Below the pieces are notes generated by a model, which saw only the letters and a program-made list of their open reading frames with translations, searched no databases and had not been told where the DNA came from. A program made the translations under genes and the position numbers. This document shows positions 5,125 through 7,668 of a DNA stretch of 7,668 nucleotides, piece by piece. The stretch covers positions 1-7,668 of the forward strand of contig CAAFQL010000379.1 in NCBI GenBank assembly GCA_900765125.1, written 5' to 3'. The stretch comes from Oscillospiraceae bacterium. GTDB taxonomy: Bacteria > Bacillota > Clostridia > Oscillospirales > Ruminococcaceae. Position 1 is the first letter of the stretch. Each line of letters opens with the position of its first letter.

Positions 5125-6219
5125 TTACATTTCCTCCTCTGCAATAACTTCCTCATTGATATACAACTGACGTTCCTTTAAGTACTGCACCAGTTCCGGA
5201 TAGTGCTCCATATCTCGCACAAAAACAGACCATGACATCTTCTCAATTTCTTCTTCCGAAAACAAAATAGCCACCTTGCAAATCTCGTTAACGAGTTGCA
5301 AAGTGGCTAAAAAGGTATTCAGTTTCAACGTTCCACGGAAGAGCCTGAACTCTATGGTATGGTAATTTCTAAGGTTGACCGCAACGTAACGATTGCCTGT
5401 ATCCTTGGCTTTTTGGAGAATTTCCTTACCCGATTTTTCATAGCCGTAACGTGCAGACCAGCGGTTCATATTGTACTCACTTCTTCTGCTGAATCGGAAA
5501 ACTTCGTTCCAATGCTTTTCTACAAAGAAAAGTATTCTGCTTATAACCTCTTCCTGTTCTGCCTGATTTTCACCGAACGCATCTCTGTTGACATGGATAT
5601 GTAGTCCGCAAGTGCTTGTCTGGTGAGATTTATAGCCCATATTTATGGCTTCATGTAAAACAGCTTCCCAATCCATTTCATTCATATGGTAGTCTAAGGT
5701 CATGGGGTGACTTACAATTTCCAAGCCGTCGTCAAGACTTCCGTCCGATTTGATGTAGATATGTTCCTGTCTGTCATTTGCAATATCTTTAAGATTTCTT
5801 GCATTTTCGCCATCCTTACCGCAGCAGTCTACTTCCAGTTCCACGCCAAAATATCTTTCGCCTTTGCCATAGAAAATTGGCTCCGGTTTGTAGCTGTAGT
5901 CCTCGATTTCGTCATCGTCATCAATGTCATCATAGCAGCTGCAGCAATATGGCAGGTCATTGTGCCAGCATATATTGTCCTCGTGGATGATTCGATCGCA
6001 GCTTTCGCATCTGCGGTAATGGTCATTGAAGCAATCTCTGCAAAGATAGATGTTGTCGTCTGTTACGCAGTCCTCCGTCCAGATGGTTTCACCGCAGTGG
6101 TCACAGGTAATGCAGTGATCGTCTACGCATTCATCGCAAAGCAGCTCGTTTTCAATTAGCGTTCCCTCGTTTTCTGTAAGAGTTCTTCCGCAGAAATCGC
6201 AGGTTCTTTTTTCTTCCAT
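5125..6219 (-). CDS. amidoligase with triple zinc-binding N-terminus
   Basis: The start at 6219 (MEEKRTCDFC, 364 aa) is preferred because GGAGGA lies seven bases before it. An upstream ATG at 6342 would run through the inverted repeat and divergent promoter region. Residues 7-95 hold three tandem zinc modules with exact 32-residue spacing: C7/C10-C28/C31, C39/C42-C60/C63 and C71/C74-C92/C95. An acidic linker (97-106) follows. From about 123 the protein is an amidoligase-family (glutamine synthetase/gamma-glutamylcysteine ligase-like) domain: G-V-E-L-E (125-129), S-D-G-S-L (158-162), E-I-V-S-H-P (167-172), CGLHIHV (204-210), and an N-L-R..H-T-I-E-F-R-L-F-R-G-T stretch (282-297). Such enzymes join a carboxylate to an amine using ATP. 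The amidotransferase gene begins at the next base, so glutamine-derived ammonia is the likely nitrogen source. The substrate is unknown. A large palindrome lies within the coding sequence at 5268-5309. Confidence 0.9.
   Translation of the reverse strand: MEEKRTCDFCGRTLTENEGTLIENELLCDECVDDHCITCDHCGETIWTEDCVTDDNIYLCRDCFNDHYRRCESCDRIIHEDNICWHNDLPYCCSCYDDIDDDDEIEDYSYKPEPIFYGKGERYFGVELEVDCCGKDGENARNLKDIANDRQEHIYIKSDGSLDDGLEIVSHPMTLDYHMNEMDWEAVLHEAINMGYKSHQTSTCGLHIHVNRDAFGENQAEQEEVISRILFFVEKHWNEVFRFSRRSEYNMNRWSARYGYEKSGKEILQKAKDTGNRYVAVNLRNYHTIEFRLFRGTLKLNTFLATLQLVNEICKVAILFSEEEIEKMSWSVFVRDMEHYPELVQYLKERQLYINEEVIAEEEM
5268..5309. repeat. 42-bp near-perfect palindrome inside the amidoligase gene
   Basis: Left arm TAGCCACCTTGCAAatCTCGTT (5268-5289) and right arm AACGAGTTGCAAAGTGGCTA (5290-5309) are inverted copies: 19 of 20 pairs match, with a two-base bulge (5282-5283) and no loop. 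The centre is the 12-bp perfect palindrome CTCGTTAACGAG. On the coding strand the stem runs into TATTTTGTTTT, giving it a terminator-like look. It lies in the coding region for residues about 304-318. It could be chance codon use, a cruciform, an attenuating hairpin or a protein-binding or recombination site. Confidence 0.6.
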
Positions 6220-6241
6220 TTTGGGTTCCTCCATAAACAAA

Positions 6242-6279
6242 AATTCCGATAAGGCTGAAAGATTTACCTTATCGGAATT
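6242..6279 (-). promoter_or_regulatory. perfect 13-bp inverted repeat over the amidoligase operon promoter
   Basis: Arms AATTCCGATAAGG (6242-6254) and CCTTATCGGAATT (6267-6279) flank a 12-base spacer. Read on the minus strand a TATAAT (6282-6277) overlaps the distal arm, and TTTTTGTTT follows the proximal arm before the GGAGGA site. Two readings are possible. If TATAAT is the -10 box, transcription starts within the repeat, so the repeat acts as an operator. If the promoter lies further upstream, the same repeat forms a terminator-type hairpin in the leader (attenuation). No good -35 is visible for the TATAAT. Confidence 0.65.
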
Positions 6280-6323
6280 ATAATATATATTCACTTTTTG
6301 AAGTTGATACGAGCTGCTTAAAA

Positions 6324-6381
6324 TCATTTTTACAAATTTCAAAAATGCTATGATAAGATAAGATCACAGCAAAAAGCTGTA
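6324..6381 (+). promoter_or_regulatory. 58-bp promoter/operator module, copy D
   Basis: Plus strand: TCATTTTTACAAA (6324-6336), 12 bases ending in TGC, TATGATA (6349-6355), 11 bases, CAGCAAAAAGCTGTA (6367-6381). Here the -10 is extended (TGCTATGAT). Spacings equal those of copies A and C, which lie on the other strand about 5 to 6 kb away. It drives the 61-aa gene and recombinase 2. About 42 leader bases separate it from the ATG at 6424. Confidence 0.78.
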
Positions 6382-6423
6382 TTAAATCTTGAAAAGTTAA
6401 AATCGAAATATCAGGAGGATTTT

Positions 6424-6609
6424 ATGAATGTGAGCAGAATCATCATAACCAGAGAAAGCCTGAAAAAGAGCAATGATGCGTACTATTATGACGGCTATCT
6501 AAAATACAAAGAACCGAAGAAAATAGAACAGCTCGACAATTTAATTGCCGCTGTACTATACGATATTGCTTGTAAAGCAAAGAAAACAGAAGAATGTCAG
6601 TATAAATAA
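6424..6609 (+). CDS. unrecognised 61-aa protein upstream of recombinase 2
   Basis: The ATG follows CAGGAGGA by about six bases and is the first gene after promoter module D, so expression is well supported. The product is small, Lys-rich and soluble: a short beta-like start (MNVSRIIITRESL), a Tyr cluster (AYYYDGYLKY at 19-28) and a C-terminal helix (about 34-54, KIEQLDNLIAAVLYDIACKA). No family is recognised and no DNA-binding motif is certain. It ends 25 bases before recombinase 2, in the same unit. Small basic proteins beside large serine recombinases are sometimes directionality factors; that is a possibility, not a call. Confidence 0.75.
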   Translation: MNVSRIIITRESLKKSNDAYYYDGYLKYKEPKKIEQLDNLIAAVLYDIACKAKKTEECQYK

Positions 6610-6634
6610 TTATATAAACCGAAAGGAGTTACAC

Positions 6635-7668
6635 ATGGAACAGATTTATGCATATGCTTATTGCCGTTATTCTTCGCATAATCAGGATGATGGTTGGAGC
6701 ATTGAAAGTCAAAGATCAGCAATAGAAAAATATGCTAAAAATAACGGTATTTGTATTAAGCGTTATTTTATTGATGAGGCAATGACAGGTAGAAATACCA
6801 ATCGTCCGGGTTACCAGAACATGATGCAAGAATTTCAGGAGCATCAGGAGATCAAGATGTTACTTGTACATAAGCTCGACAGAATGCATCGTAAGACGAT
6901 CAATCAGCTTAAAGATATGGATACGCTTGGTAAGATGGGAATTCGCCTGGTAGCCATTGCGGACGGAATTGATACAAATGAAAATACATGCAATCTGATA
7001 GCAACAATTAAGGCGGCGCTTGCCGAACAGTATTCTGTGAATCTTGCGGCAGAGGTCAGAAAAGGCTTAATGGAAGCTGCAAAAAGCTGTATGCATACAG
7101 GCGGAAGACCTCCTTATGGATTTAAAATCGGTGAGGATAGAAAGCTTGAAATCGATGAGCAGACCGCTCCGGCAGTACGCAGAATTTTTGAAATGTATCT
7201 TGCCGGAATGGGATATTCCAAGATTATAGAATGGTTAGAGGAACATGGCTACAAAACACAGAATGGCAATTCATTTTCAAAGACTGCAATCAATTCCATA
7301 TTGCACAACGAGAAGAATTGCGGAATCTATGTCTATGATAAGGCGTTGCCAAAAGATGAAGAAGGTCGTAGGAATTCTCACAAATACAAGGATAATTACC
7401 TTCGCATTGAAGGCGGCTGTCCAGCAATTATTTCTAAAGAAGATTTTAACGCAGCACAGGAGAAAATGAAGAATAATGCAAAAAAATTAAAGGATTACCA
7501 TACAAAAAGATACTATCCGCTGAATGGCAGAATGTATCTGACAGACAGTAAAATCCGTTTTACCGGAGTCGTAAATCACAGCAAAGATAAGCAGTATTAT
7601 AAATACCGCTGTACAGAAAATGGTTACAAATCCATAGATGCTCCTGTACTGGAAAAATCAGTGTTTTG
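6635..7668 (+). CDS. large serine recombinase 2 (3' end beyond window), degenerate zinc ribbon
   Basis: Open from ATG 6635 to the window end (344 complete codons), with AAAGGAG about eight bases upstream. The resolvase domain has Y-x-R-x-S with likely nucleophile Ser13, N16-Q17, and a HKLDRM segment (79-84). The Recombinase domain (about 155-280) carries HTGGRPPYGF, E-I-D-E, M-G-Y-S-K-I-I, EHGYKT, NEKNCG and EGGCPAIIS, closely parallel to recombinase 1. Where recombinase 1 has the first zinc pair (F-C-G-I-C-G), this protein reads MYLTDSKI (300-307) with no Cys, and only one Cys (C326) follows. The zinc ribbon therefore looks lost within the visible part. It is divergent from the amidoligase operon. 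It may act with recombinase 1 as a pair, or be a separate integrase. Confidence 0.93.
   Translation, partial: MEQIYAYAYCRYSSHNQDDGWSIESQRSAIEKYAKNNGICIKRYFIDEAMTGRNTNRPGYQNMMQEFQEHQEIKMLLVHKLDRMHRKTINQLKDMDTLGKMGIRLVAIADGIDTNENTCNLIATIKAALAEQYSVNLAAEVRKGLMEAAKSCMHTGGRPPYGFKIGEDRKLEIDEQTAPAVRRIFEMYLAGMGYSKIIEWLEEHGYKTQNGNSFSKTAINSILHNEKNCGIYVYDKALPKDEEGRRNSHKYKDNYLRIEGGCPAIISKEDFNAAQEKMKNNAKKLKDYHTKRYYPLNGRMYLTDSKIRFTGVVNHSKDKQYYKYRCTENGYKSIDAPVLEKSVF

Noticed and set aside
5707..6159. Long plus-strand frame opposite the amidoligase gene (150 codons), and similar plus-strand frames over the other minus-strand genes
   Set aside because: These are shadows of strongly supported genes, have no ribosome binding sites and encode biased hydrophobic sequence produced by antisense reading.
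6220..6342. A 41-codon N-terminal extension of the amidoligase
   Set aside because: It would translate the inverted repeat and the divergent promoter region, and its ATG lacks a ribosome binding site. The ATG at 6219 has GGAGGA at ideal distance and begins directly at the first zinc module.
7077..7092. TGCAAAAAGCTGTA inside recombinase 2, resembling the dyad of the 58-bp module
   Set aside because: It lacks the upstream box and TATGATA at the fixed distances, and is explained by the conserved coding segment before HTGG.

Overview
This 7.7-kb window looks like the accessory or mobile part of an AT-rich, low-GC Gram-positive genome, most likely a gut-type member of the Clostridia (the family is a guess). 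The grounds are strong AGGAGG ribosome binding sites, short or overlapping intergenic gaps, AT-rich codons, two large serine recombinases, and families known from Firmicute mobile elements (DUF960, DUF1643). No rRNA, tRNA or CRISPR array is visible.

Layout. Positions 1-57 hold the first 19 codons of a minus-strand gene. 58-347 is non-coding and carries one regulatory module, a decayed second copy and a terminator. 348-1202 (minus) is an unrecognised 284-aa protein with an internal duplication; it has its own module just downstream of the previous operon's terminator. 1291-6219 (minus) is one tight eight-gene operon: triple zinc-binding repeat plus amidoligase, class II glutamine amidotransferase, two tiny probable membrane peptides (34 and 26 aa), a DUF1643 protein, a 97-aa unknown, large serine recombinase 1 and a DUF960 protein, then a clear intrinsic terminator. 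6220-6423 is a divergent control region. 6424-7668 (plus) holds a 61-aa protein and recombinase 2, which runs off the window.

How it may work. The amidoligase (carboxylate-amine ligase fold) and the glutaminase-type amidotransferase abut exactly, so they probably act together: the amidotransferase would release ammonia from glutamine, and the amidoligase would form an amide or peptide bond on an unknown substrate. The tandem zinc modules may choose that substrate. Both enzymes share an operon with recombinase 1, DUF1643 and DUF960. Serine recombinases with DUF960 and DUF1643 recall the ccr region of staphylococcal SCC cassettes, so this may be a clostridial cassette-like element carrying an amide-ligation cargo.

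The strongest unexplained signal is a 58-bp module, TCATTTTTACAAA-N12-TATGATA-N11-CAGCAWAAAGCTGTA. It has identical internal spacing in front of three separate transcription units (partial gene, 284-aa gene, 61-aa/recombinase 2), with a degenerate fourth copy. It looks like a shared promoter/operator that coordinates the element. The amidoligase operon lacks it and instead has a perfect 13-bp inverted repeat overlapping its likely -10 box.
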